Shown: positions 1 through 7,718 of the stretch, one piece after another
Layout: every line of letters begins with the position of its first letter
How positions within the stretch are numbered: the first letter of the stretch is position 1
DNA from: Cuneatibacter caecimuris
GTDB lineage: Bacteria > Bacillota > Clostridia > Lachnospirales > Lachnospiraceae
NCBI RefSeq assembly: GCF_004216775.1
Contig: NZ_SGXF01000001.1
Coordinates: 918,828-982,827, forward strand
DNA: 64,000 nucleotides
Direction: 5' to 3'
Program-made: the position numbers and the translations under genes
The notes under the pieces: model-generated
Told to the model about the DNA's origin: nothing
Seen by the model: only the letters and a program-made list of their open reading frames with translations
Databases searched by the model: none

Positions 1-131
1 CCGTCAGAATTTACTGCAGTCTCCCAGGAGCAGCAGTCAGGTTCCCGAGAGAAGGAGCACTGAATTTTTTCCGGAAGGCACAGCGGTTTGACCACCGCTA
101 TGTACATAAATTCTTTTAAGGAGAGAAAAAA
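1..131. other. Left edge without an assignable gene
   Basis: Two forward frames are open from the window edge, one to a TGA at 61-63 and one to a TAA near 117. Either could be the tail of an upstream gene, but neither tail is recognisable. A small inverted repeat, AGCGGT (82-87) and ACCGCT (94-99), precedes the first gene. The AAGGAG at 118-123 is the ribosome binding site of the GH2 gene. Confidence 0.4.
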
Positions 132-1817
132 ATGATCCGTACATTCAACACCCACAACATCCGTCCCCAAAAGGAGCTTACGGGCAGCCTGTGGCAGTTC
201 ACTCCCTGTCAGGGAGAATTCTCAGGCAAGACTTATCAGGTTCCCACCCCCAGCTGCTGGGAAAGCTATCCGGATTTCACAGCTTACCGCGGGGAAGGCG
301 TATACCGCACCATTTTCCGTGCAGGCGGCAATATCCGTCTGGAATTCAAGGGGGTAAGCCATACTGCCGTTGTTACTCTGGACGGAAAAGAAATTGCTTC
401 TCATTATAATGCCTTTACCATGTTCCACGCCGACGTACCGGGGCTGGAGGAAGGCGAGCATGTTCTGGAAATCAAGGCGGACAATCGTTTCAGTGAGGAC
501 AGCGCCCTGCATATCCCCAACGATTACATGACCTACGGCGGTATCAACCGCCCCGTCGTTCTGGAGCAGGTTGCTGATGTATATGTGAAGTGGGTTCATG
601 TAACCCCCTGCCGCTGCGGCAGCGAATGGAATGCAAAAATTGAAGTCTGCCTGACCAATATTTCAGACAGAGAACATACCGTGAATGCGGAAACTGAATT
701 GGCCGGCCAGACACTGTGTTGGGAAAACCAGACGGTTCCCGCAGGCCAGGAAATCGTGCTGTCCGCTGAATCCGCTTTCCCCGGCGCGGAGACCTGGGCG
801 CCTGAGAGCCCCGTACTGTATCATGTTACTGTAACCGTATCGGAAAACGGCGCTGTTATCGACGATCTGATTGATAGGACAGGTTTTCGCGAAGTAAAGA
901 TCGAAGGGAAGAAAATCCTGCTCAATGGCCGCGCTATCCGCATCAAAGGATTCTGCCGCCATGAGGACCATCCCCAGTTCTGCTGCGCTCTGCCCTACCA
1001 GGCCATCGCCGCTGACCTGGAAACCGCAAAGCACCTGGGCGCGAACTCCATGCGTACCTCCCATTATCCCAATGATGAAATTTTCCTGGATCTCTGTGAT
1101 GAGCAGGGTATTCTGGTGTGGGAAGAAAACCATGCCCGCGGCCTTACCCTGGAACACATGCAGAACCCGAACTTTGAACGCCAGGCCGAAGACTGTATCC
1201 GTGAAATGATTCCCGCCCATTATAACCATCCCTGTATTTATATCTGGGGAATCCTTAATGAATGCGCCAGCGAAACAGAATATGGGAAAGAGTGCTACAG
1301 CAAACAGTACGCGCTGATCAAAGAGCTGGACAGTTCCAGACCCCGTTCGTCTTCCAGCTGCAAGTTCAAAACTGATCTTTGTTTCGGATTCCCTGAGGTG
1401 GTTTCCTATAACATTTACCCTCAGTGGTATCATGATGCTCCGGTAGATGAATATCTGGCCGATCTTTATCAGTGGGTTCAGGATGAAACGGAAGGTTCCG
1501 GAAAGCCTTTCCTGATCACGGAAATCGGCGCCGGCGCCATCTACGGATACCGCACTCCCACTAAATGCAAATGGAGCGAAGAATATCAGGCGGATACCCT
1601 GGAAAAGCAGATCACAGCAGTGCTCTCCCAGCCCGGCTGCAGCGGCATCTACATCTGGCAGTTCTGTGATGTGCGCGTCAGCAACGAATGGTTCAGCAAC
1701 CGCCCCCGTTCCATGAACAATAAGGGGATTGTAGATGAATACCGCCGCAGAAAATTGTCCTATGAAACGGTGAAACAGCTGTACGAATCCTATTCCACCT
1801 ATGTGGATGAAGATTGA
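132..1817 (+). CDS. Glycoside hydrolase family 2 (beta-glucuronidase/beta-galactosidase-like)
   Basis: This 561-residue protein has the GH2 layout: an N-terminal jelly-roll sugar-binding domain (about 1-150), an immunoglobulin-like middle domain (about 155-255) and a TIM-barrel catalytic domain (about 260-561). The acid/base glutamate is E377 in ILNECAS and the nucleophile is E464 in LITEIGAG. The barrel also carries KGFCRHEDHP and MRTSHYPND, which are typical of beta-glucuronidase-type GH2 enzymes. There is no signal peptide, so it should act in the cytoplasm on imported glycosides. The length is close to the short GH2 glucuronidases, but beta-glucuronidase versus beta-galactosidase cannot be settled by eye. 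AAGGAG eight bases before the ATG fixes the start. The gene ends against a shared hairpin terminator. Confidence 0.85.
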   Translation: MIRTFNTHNIRPQKELTGSLWQFTPCQGEFSGKTYQVPTPSCWESYPDFTAYRGEGVYRTIFRAGGNIRLEFKGVSHTAVVTLDGKEIASHYNAFTMFHADVPGLEEGEHVLEIKADNRFSEDSALHIPNDYMTYGGINRPVVLEQVADVYVKWVHVTPCRCGSEWNAKIEVCLTNISDREHTVNAETELAGQTLCWENQTVPAGQEIVLSAESAFPGAETWAPESPVLYHVTVTVSENGAVIDDLIDRTGFREVKIEGKKILLNGRAIRIKGFCRHEDHPQFCCALPYQAIAADLETAKHLGANSMRTSHYPNDEIFLDLCDEQGILVWEENHARGLTLEHMQNPNFERQAEDCIREMIPAHYNHPCIYIWGILNECASETEYGKECYSKQYALIKELDSSRPRSSSSCKFKTDLCFGFPEVVSYNIYPQWYHDAPVDEYLADLYQWVQDETEGSGKPFLITEIGAGAIYGYRTPTKCKWSEEYQADTLEKQITAVLSQPGCSGIYIWQFCDVRVSNEWFSNRPRSMNNKGIVDEYRRRKLSYETVKQLYESYSTYVDED

Positions 1818-1860
1818 TCCCGCCTTACAGATATTGATTCAGAAGTATCCCTTGTAATTG

Positions 1861-1902
1861 AAAAAATCCGGGCAAAGCGAGTAACTTCTGCCCGGATTTT
1901 TT
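1861..1902. terminator. Bidirectional intrinsic terminator between convergent genes
   Basis: A 13-bp perfect inverted repeat (1861-1873 with 1890-1902) has a GC core and A/T flanks, so either strand yields a hairpin followed by a U-run. It separates the GH2 gene from the convergent flavoprotein operon. Confidence 0.9.
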
Positions 1903-1911
1903 GTTCCCATA

Positions 1912-3279
1912 TTACAGCTCCGCTAAAAGGTCATTGATCCCTTCGCTCATCACGGGATGGTTATAGATACCGTCCCGCAAAACAGTATACGGTATCCCCG
2001 CGTCTATTGCTATTTTAAACAAGTTAATCATTTCATGGGATTCCGCACAGTATAAATGCGCTCCCAAAATCAAGCCAGTCTGCCGGTCCACCACCGCTTT
2101 CAAAATCCCTGCTGTTTTTCCAAGCGCTTTGGCTTTGGGAATCGCGGCTGCAGGAAGAACAGCTGTCTTTATATCCAGCCCGGCTGCCCTGGCTTCCTTT
2201 TCCGTCATCCCTACTCTGGATACCGGCGGGTCTAGAAAAATGCTGTATGGTATGGCGCCGCGGTTTTCAGTCGTCCGGCCGCCGTTCCCTAAAAGCTGGG
2301 ATTTGATGATTCTGCTGTCATCCAGAGAAATATAAGTAAACTGCAGTCCGCCTTTCACATCTCCCATCGCCCAGATATGCGGTACTGAAGTTTTCAGTTG
2401 AGAATCCACACGCACAGCATTCCGGCCGTTCAGTTCCACCCCTGCCGCCTCCAGATTCAGCATATCGGTATTCGGACGGCGGCCGGCCGCTATGAGAACC
2501 GCGTCTGCTTTCAGGTTCACGATTTTCTCTGATGTCCTGACTGTCAGAACCGTCCCATCGTTTTCATCCTGCACAGACAGTGTTTCTGCTTCATTCACCA
2601 CACGGATCCCCCGCTCGGCAAACTCCTTCAGTACAGCCTGCGAAATTTCTTCTTCCTCTTTAGGCATAAAGGCTTTGCCATGCTGCAAAACTGTTACTTC
2701 TGAACCGAAATTTGCGTAAAAGGAGGCAAACTCTAATCCGATATATCCGCCGCCGATCACTGCCAGCCTGCGCGGGAGCCGGTCCAGCTCCATCATCGTT
2801 TCACTGGTATACACATGGCTGCTCTGTTTCAGGCCTTCAATAGGGGGAACTGCCGGAACAGCCCCTGTATCCAGATAAAAGTATTCCCCATACAGCTCCT
2901 GGATTCCTCCCTCCGCCAGCTTTACCTGTATTCTGTGAGGATCCAGAAAGGAAGCCTCTCCGGTGATTACCGTTACCCCTGCTCCTACGGCCTTCTTGTA
3001 ATTATTTTCACGAAGCCCTGCTGTGAGGCGCCTCTTTTCCTCCACCGCATCCCGATAACGAGCCGCCCGGTCTTCAAAGCCGCCTCCCTGAACAGCCGAA
3101 AGCCTCGCGCTGTGTTCCAGCATCTTTGTAGGTATACAGGCCACGTTTGGGCATGCCCCGCCGTACATCATAGCGGAGCGTTCCACCAGCGCCACATCTT
3201 CTCCTGCTGCTGCCAGAATTGCTGATAATGTTTTGCCGCCCTTACCGAATCCAATAACAATATGTTTAAATCTCCTCAT
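1912..3279 (-). CDS. Class I pyridine nucleotide-disulfide oxidoreductase (RclA/mercuric reductase-like)
   Basis: The 455-residue flavoprotein has an N-terminal FAD-binding motif (GFGKGG, residues 10-15) and the redox-active disulfide C43-PNVA-C48 in GGACPNVACIPTK. A second dinucleotide site, AVIGGGYIGLEFASF, binds NAD(P)H, and AMGDV closes the FAD domain. The C-terminal dimerisation domain retains the HPVMSE His-Glu pair. No N-terminal heavy-metal domain is present, so it resembles RclA-type reductases more than MerA. It starts two bases after the Rrf2 regulator stop, so the two are one operon. A role in oxidant, reactive-chlorine or metal stress is inferred from this pairing. The substrate is unknown. 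Confidence 0.85.
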   Translation of the reverse strand: MRRFKHIVIGFGKGGKTLSAILAAAGEDVALVERSAMMYGGACPNVACIPTKMLEHSARLSAVQGGGFEDRAARYRDAVEEKRRLTAGLRENNYKKAVGAGVTVITGEASFLDPHRIQVKLAEGGIQELYGEYFYLDTGAVPAVPPIEGLKQSSHVYTSETMMELDRLPRRLAVIGGGYIGLEFASFYANFGSEVTVLQHGKAFMPKEEEEISQAVLKEFAERGIRVVNEAETLSVQDENDGTVLTVRTSEKIVNLKADAVLIAAGRRPNTDMLNLEAAGVELNGRNAVRVDSQLKTSVPHIWAMGDVKGGLQFTYISLDDSRIIKSQLLGNGGRTTENRGAIPYSIFLDPPVSRVGMTEKEARAAGLDIKTAVLPAAAIPKAKALGKTAGILKAVVDRQTGLILGAHLYCAESHEMINLFKIAIDAGIPYTVLRDGIYNHPVMSEGINDLLAEL

Positions 3280-3281
3280 CT

Positions 3282-3707
3282 TTACTCCTCCTTTTTATTT
3301 TGAAAAATCTGTTCTTCAATCCCTGCGATGGTCCTTTTCTTCATCAGTTCATAACATCCTGCATTCAATTCTTCCATTATTCCGTCCATCATTCTCCCCA
3401 TACCGGAAGAAACCAGGCACTCTTTATCCACATCCCCGCTCCGCCAGTTTGTGGATACAAAGCGCGTTTTCAGCGCCTCAGCCACTTCAGCCAGCGTCAC
3501 AGCCCGCGCATCACCGATGAACCGGAATCCGCCCACGCTCCCCTCACGGGCTTCCACCAGGCCTGCCTGCTTCAGCCTGGACAAAATTTTTCTAACCCGG
3601 GCCGGATTCGTACAGATATTGTCCGCCAGTTCTTCACTAGATACAAAATCTCCTTTGTGATCCAGATACACTAATGCGTGTACCGCCACATTAAATTCAC
3701 TGTTCAT
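3282..3707 (-). CDS. Rrf2 family transcriptional regulator
   Basis: The 141-residue protein has the Rrf2 winged helix at the N-terminus (NVAVHALVYL through ICTNPARVRKILSRLKQAGLV), followed by the wing REGSVGGFRF. Cysteines lie in the recognition helix (ICTNP) and in the C-terminal half (DKECLVSS and NAGCYEL). The classical three-cysteine Fe-S cluster spacing of IscR is not obvious, so it may sense oxidation through thiols instead. It is the first gene of the operon with the disulfide reductase. Its promoter overlaps an inverted repeat, which is consistent with autorepression. Confidence 0.85.
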   Translation of the reverse strand: MNSEFNVAVHALVYLDHKGDFVSSEELADNICTNPARVRKILSRLKQAGLVEAREGSVGGFRFIGDARAVTLAEVAEALKTRFVSTNWRSGDVDKECLVSSGMGRMMDGIMEELNAGCYELMKKRTIAGIEEQIFQNKKEE

Positions 3708-3761
3708 CTCTCTCCCCTCTGCCTCTGTTCATATTTTCCAACTGTTACCGAAATTGTTTCA

Positions 3762-3801
3762 GTTATACTGTAACTATATCATGTACAGTTCGTGCTGTCA
3801 A
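3762..3801 (-). promoter_or_regulatory. Promoter and likely operator of the Rrf2-flavoprotein operon
   Basis: On the minus strand TTGACA (3796-3801) and TATAGT (3773-3778) are separated by 17 bp. The inverted repeat GTTA-tactg-TAAC (3762-3774) overlaps the -10 and the start point. A bound repressor there would block initiation, and the adjacent Rrf2 protein is the natural candidate. Confidence 0.6.
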
Positions 3802-3836
3802 GTGCTTTCTGCAAGCGGCATCATTTCTTACCCGAA

Positions 3837-3893
3837 GCGCGATCCCCCGGAGGGTTTAGTTGCATAGGAACTGCCGTTTCCCATGCGCAAAAA
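3837..3893. repeat. Dispersed palindromic repeat, degenerate copy 1
   Basis: GCGCGATCCCCCGGAGGG is followed by an imperfect hairpin, GCATaGGAA with TTTCCcATGC, and an A-run. The order CCCCCGGAGGG, hairpin, A-run is shared with the two copies near 35.2-35.4 kb, so the three belong to one non-coding repeat family. Confidence 0.55.
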
Positions 3894-3927
3894 ATTACAC
3901 GCCGGACAGACTATCCGCTGTCCGGCG
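3888..3927 (-). terminator. Intrinsic terminator of the first MATE gene
   Basis: A 10-bp perfect stem, CGCCGGACAG (3900-3909) with CTGTCCGGCG (3918-3927), is followed on the minus strand by TGTAATTTTTT. It lies 26 bases past the stop of the MATE gene. Confidence 0.8.
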
Positions 3928-3952
3928 CCCTTTACCCTTTAAATTCCGCCGC

Positions 3953-5305
3953 TTATTTTTTCACTGCAAAGCCATGAATCCAGTCAGCCTTAAAATAATA
4001 AATCATCAGAATCAGGGAACTGATGCTCCAGGTGATGGGAAATGCCCAGAAGATTGCCTGAATCTCATGAATAAACCTGGTGATCACTGTGATGTAGGAC
4101 ACCCGGATCACGCACCAGCTGGCAATCATTACCAGCATGGGGATCACTGCTTTCCCGGCTCCCCGCAGGATGCCGGATACGCAGTGGGAGTATGAAAGCA
4201 GGAAATAAAATATGGAAATAGTATGAATCTGCAGGACGCCATATGCTACCGTATCCGGGCTGCTGTTAAATATCCCGATCAGCGGCCCCGCAAATACGTA
4301 CATGACCACCGCCACCGCTTCTGCCAGCAGCACAGACAGCAAAATCCCGAAGCGCGCTCCTTTCTTTGCCCTTTCATATTCACCCGCGCCCAGGTTTTGG
4401 CCTATAAAGGTAGTCATCGCCAAAGAGAAACTAGTAATTGGCAAAAATGCAAAGCCCTCCAGCTTGGAATAGGAGCCGCACCCGGCCACCGCGCCCGCTC
4501 CAAATGCGTTGATATTGGTTTGGACAATGATATTGGCAAATGCGATTATAGAATTCTGCACGCCGCTGGGCAGGCCCATCCTCAGAATTTCCTTCAGCAT
4601 AGCCCACTCCATACGGACTTTTGACCACCGCACCCTGTACTCTTCCTGAATCCTCCCCAATCTGGCAAAAGCAAGGACAGCGCACACAGCCTGAGAGAGT
4701 ACTGTAGCCAGAGCCGCCCCACCTACTCCCATCTGAAATACAGCTACAAACAAAAGATCAAGCACTACATTCACCACAGATGATACCGCCAGGTAATATA
4801 AGGGATGGCGGCTGTCACCCACAGCCTGAAAAATTCCGTTTGCGGCGTTATACAGCATCACTGCGCCGATTCCGCCAAAATAAATTCTGAAATAAAGAAT
4901 GGAGTTTGGCAGCACCGAATCCGGCGTCCCCATCATGCGCAGAATAGGCGGAACAAATATCAGCCCTGCTGCAGTCATCACCGCGCTGGCGGCAACAGCA
5001 AAACCCACAGATGTGTGCACCGCCCGCTCCACCATCTTCTCCTGCCTGGCTCCATAGTATCTGGAAATCACCACTCCCGCTCCCATGAATATCCCCGTAA
5101 TCAGGCCCACCATCAGGAAAATCAGGTTTCCGGCTGAGCTGACCGCAGCCAGAGCGTCTTCTCCCACAAAATTGCCTACTACAACGGAATCTACCACATT
5201 ATACAGCTGTTGGAACAGATTTCCGCAGAACACAGGAAAAGCAAACCGGAGAATCCTTCCGCTGACAGATCCTTCCGTCATCCGCACTGAGTCACTTTTG
5301 GACAT
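3953..5305 (-). CDS. MATE family multidrug/cation efflux transporter
   Basis: The 450-residue polytopic membrane protein has the MATE N-terminal signature LRFAFPVFCGNLFQQLYNVVDSVVVGNFVG and about twelve hydrophobic segments in two related halves (the second begins near KEILRMGLPSGVQNS). It should export cationic compounds using a Na+ or H+ gradient. An in-frame TTG exists at 5329, but the ATG at 5305 has an AGAAGG eight bases upstream and is preferred. With that start it overlaps the end of the upstream glycosidase gene by 14 bases, so the two are probably translationally coupled. The transported substrate cannot be read from the sequence. Confidence 0.85.
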   Translation of the reverse strand: MSKSDSVRMTEGSVSGRILRFAFPVFCGNLFQQLYNVVDSVVVGNFVGEDALAAVSSAGNLIFLMVGLITGIFMGAGVVISRYYGARQEKMVERAVHTSVGFAVAASAVMTAAGLIFVPPILRMMGTPDSVLPNSILYFRIYFGGIGAVMLYNAANGIFQAVGDSRHPLYYLAVSSVVNVVLDLLFVAVFQMGVGGAALATVLSQAVCAVLAFARLGRIQEEYRVRWSKVRMEWAMLKEILRMGLPSGVQNSIIAFANIIVQTNINAFGAGAVAGCGSYSKLEGFAFLPITSFSLAMTTFIGQNLGAGEYERAKKGARFGILLSVLLAEAVAVVMYVFAGPLIGIFNSSPDTVAYGVLQIHTISIFYFLLSYSHCVSGILRGAGKAVIPMLVMIASWCVIRVSYITVITRFIHEIQAIFWAFPITWSISSLILMIYYFKADWIHGFAVKK

Positions 5306-6584
5306 GATCGAAACCTTCTTTCCATTCAATCATATTGAGCACAAGATAATTCCAGTTCTGAAAACCAGGGTTGATCACTGGTTCTCCCGTTTCAGGCTCA
5401 TAATATTCATGAAGCACTCCTGTCTTTTCCAGATCCCGCCCGAACAGCTGCACCGTCTTCTCTGCCATGTCCAGAGCCTCCCTGACCTTGCCGTAACGCG
5501 CCATCCCGGCAAAAGTCATATAATTGGATACGCCCCATACCGGGCCCAGCCAGTCAGAGGGATTGTTAGACGCCTTGACACAGTACATTTTTTCCAGCCT
5601 GGAAAGCGTGCGTATCCCATAGGGTGCGCAAAAGGTATCCTCCTCCCAATAGCGGGAACAAACTCTTTCCGCCTGATCGTCAGTGGCAATCCCGGACCAC
5701 ATGGCCAGGAAACCGGACCAGACATCAATACGCTGAATCAGACAGGGCCAGTGCCTGGGCATTCCACAATGCAGCTCCGCTCCCGGGTTCACGGGACGCA
5801 GATTAAGGTCTACGCTATAAAAAAATCCGTCCCGCTCATCCCAGCAGTATTTCTGCACGGCAGTTTTCAGTTCTTCCGCCCGCTCCAGGAATATCCTTCC
5901 AATCCCCTCTTCTCCCAGCCGGCCGGCCAAATAAGCAGCATCCTGCAGTTCCCGGAACATCATGCAATTCAGATAGATGGAAGCAGAACTTCCGGCAGGC
6001 CGGAAAAATGTGCATGGATCATTGTCCACGCCAATAGCCAGATCTGTCTGCCAGTAATACAGACCTGTTTCTGCATCCCGATGATGGCTGTAATAATTAT
6101 CCAAAAAACGCGTCAGCTTCTCAAATTGAGGAAGCAGCCAGCCTGCGTCTCCTCCATCCTCCCGCACCAAAAGCGCGGCATGCTGCGCAAGACAGGGCTT
6201 ATGCATATTTTCCCGGTAAATATTCTCCGGTTTATCCAGAATTTTCATGCCCGAAGGGACTCCCTCAATAATAAATGGAATCCAGCCGCTTTCATCACAG
6301 TGATCCAAATAATTCAGAATACATCCCCTCTCATAAGGCAGCGCCTGCGTCCTGGCCGCATCTCTTTTCTCTTCCGGCAGGTTTCTCATGATCTGGCGGA
6401 TAGCCATATCCGTCAGCCAGGAATCCCAATCCCAAAGACAAGCGGCGTATTGTCTGCTTCCCGGAACTAAATAAGGATATTTCAAGGTTCCTTCCGCTTC
6501 ACGAAACATCTTTATGTAATCGCGTCCAAGCCCGCTTTTCAGAATTTCCGCATACCGGGCGGTACTTTCCCGTTTCCATTCCAT
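5292..6584 (-). CDS. GH63/trehalase-like (alpha/alpha)6-barrel glycosidase
   Basis: The 430-residue protein carries motifs of the GH37/GH63 superfamily: WDWDSW near residue 52 (like the WDS of trehalases), a tryptophan- and aspartate-rich middle with CWDERDGFFYSVD, and NNPSDWLGPVWGVSNYMTFAGM near 350, like the GPxW...NY signature of GH63. No signal peptide is visible, so a cytoplasmic glycosidase is expected. Specificity cannot be called; trehalase, alpha-glucosidase and mannosylglycerate hydrolase are all conceivable. AGGAGG precedes the ATG and a strong promoter lies 30-58 bases upstream. It shares its transcript with the overlapping MATE gene, an odd partner for a glycosidase. Confidence 0.7.
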   Translation of the reverse strand: MEWKRESTARYAEILKSGLGRDYIKMFREAEGTLKYPYLVPGSRQYAACLWDWDSWLTDMAIRQIMRNLPEEKRDAARTQALPYERGCILNYLDHCDESGWIPFIIEGVPSGMKILDKPENIYRENMHKPCLAQHAALLVREDGGDAGWLLPQFEKLTRFLDNYYSHHRDAETGLYYWQTDLAIGVDNDPCTFFRPAGSSASIYLNCMMFRELQDAAYLAGRLGEEGIGRIFLERAEELKTAVQKYCWDERDGFFYSVDLNLRPVNPGAELHCGMPRHWPCLIQRIDVWSGFLAMWSGIATDDQAERVCSRYWEEDTFCAPYGIRTLSRLEKMYCVKASNNPSDWLGPVWGVSNYMTFAGMARYGKVREALDMAEKTVQLFGRDLEKTGVLHEYYEPETGEPVINPGFQNWNYLVLNMIEWKEGFDHVQK

Positions 6585-6613
6585 TTCTTTTCCTCCTGAA
6601 CAAAACTGTTTTT

Positions 6614-6642
6614 ATTCTACCAAATTTATATTCATTTTTCAA
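6614..6642 (-). promoter_or_regulatory. Sigma-A promoter of the glycosidase-MATE operon
   Basis: Minus-strand TTGAAA (6637-6642) and TAGAAT (6614-6619) are separated by 17 bp, just upstream of the ribosome binding site of the glycosidase gene. Confidence 0.7.
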
Positions 6643-6665
6643 CTGCATCGGTTTCTTGAAACTGA

Positions 6666-6695
6666 TTGACAAAAAAACCAGAATACCTCTATAAT
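6666..6695 (+). promoter_or_regulatory. Consensus sigma-A promoter of the methyltransferase gene
   Basis: TTGACA (6666-6671) and TATAAT (6690-6695) match the consensus perfectly with an 18-bp spacer. Transcription should begin near 6702. This rules out in-frame start codons upstream of 6741 for the following gene. Confidence 0.85.
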
Positions 6696-6740
6696 AAAGG
6701 GACAATAATCAGCCGCGCGCTGAGGAAAGCAGGAATAGAA

Positions 6741-7601
6741 ATGTGGATCGCATCTGAATGGAAAGATTATGAAGTGATAGATACCTCTCAGGGAGAAAAA
6801 CTGGAGCGCTGGGGGAATTATCTGCTGATTCGCCCTGACCCGCAGGTGGTCTGGAATACGCCTAAAACACACAAGGGCTGGACAAAATGCAGCGGACATT
6901 ACCACCGCAGCTCCAAGGGCGGCGGTCAGTGGGAATTTTTCGATCTGCCGCAACAGTGGAGCGTCAGCTATAAAGGCCTCACCTTCCAGTTAAAGCCCTT
7001 CAGCTTCAAGCATACCGGGCTGTTCCCGGAGCAGGCCGCCAACTGGGACTGGTTCGGGAGCCTGATCCGGCAGGCAGGCAGGCCGGTAAAGGTTCTGAAT
7101 TTGTTTGCTTATACCGGCGGCGCTACTCTGGCCGCAGCCCAGGCAGGAGCGGCTGTCACTCATGTAGACGCATCCAAGGGCATGGTGACCTGGGCCCGGG
7201 AAAACGCGAAATCCAGCGGCCTGGAAAATGCTCCAATCCGCTGGATCGTCGATGACTGTATGAAATTTGTGGAGCGGGAAGCCCGCCGGGGAAACACCTA
7301 CGACGCAATTATCATGGACCCCCCCTCTTACGGCCGCGGCCCCAAGGGAGAAATATGGAAAATTGAGGACGCCATACATCCTCTCGTAAAGGCATGTGCT
7401 GCTATTCTTTCGCCTGCCCCGCTTTTTTTCCTCATCAACTCCTATACAACAGGCTTTGCCCCTTCTGTTCTCAGTTATCTGCTGGGTACAGAGGTGGTCT
7501 CCCGCTTTGGGGGTACTGTCCAATCTGACGAGGTTGGCCTCCCTGTAAAGGAAACGGGACTGACGCTTCCCTGCGGTTCTTCCGGAAGATGGCAGATGTA
7601 A
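6741..7601 (+). CDS. Class I SAM-dependent methyltransferase, RlmI-like (rRNA cytosine-C5 type)
   Basis: The 286-residue protein has motif I VLNLFAYTGGATLAAAQAGA and the catalytic-loop motif IIMDPPSYGRG, as in the RlmI/YccW group of RNA methyltransferases. The region before the catalytic domain (WERWGNYLLIRPDPQVVW to FKHTGLFPEQAANWDW) also resembles this group. No N-terminal PUA domain is present, so it is the short Firmicutes form. It probably modifies rRNA, but the position is unknown. The ATG at 6741 follows AGGA and lies about 40 bases after the predicted start of transcription. The gene is monocistronic and ends at a shared terminator. Confidence 0.75.
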   Translation: MWIASEWKDYEVIDTSQGEKLERWGNYLLIRPDPQVVWNTPKTHKGWTKCSGHYHRSSKGGGQWEFFDLPQQWSVSYKGLTFQLKPFSFKHTGLFPEQAANWDWFGSLIRQAGRPVKVLNLFAYTGGATLAAAQAGAAVTHVDASKGMVTWARENAKSSGLENAPIRWIVDDCMKFVEREARRGNTYDAIIMDPPSYGRGPKGEIWKIEDAIHPLVKACAAILSPAPLFFLINSYTTGFAPSVLSYLLGTEVVSRFGGTVQSDEVGLPVKETGLTLPCGSSGRWQM

Positions 7602-7630
7602 TTGCCGAAAAATTCAGGTTCTCGCAATAT

Positions 7631-7675
7631 AAAGCCGGTATCAGCAGCTCTAAAGCTCATAATACCGGCTTTTTC
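7631..7675. terminator. Bidirectional intrinsic terminator
   Basis: The 11-bp stem AAAGCCGGTAT (7631-7641) with ATACCGGCTTT (7662-7672) is followed by a T-run on the plus strand and by a TTTATAT stretch on the minus strand. It separates the convergent methyltransferase and MATE genes. Confidence 0.8.
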
Positions 7676-7718
7676 ATTGCACAGGAAACTGCATTCCCTA
7701 TGCAGCAAAACCCTCCGT

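Noticed and set aside
5085-6470. A 461-codon open frame on the plus strand
   Set aside because: It lies antisense to the glycosidase and MATE genes, has no ribosome binding site and its translation has no domain pattern. It mirrors the codon bias of the opposite strand.
6666-6740. Upstream extension of the methyltransferase from a TTG codon
   Set aside because: The segment contains the complete TTGACA/TATAAT promoter, so it is not translated.
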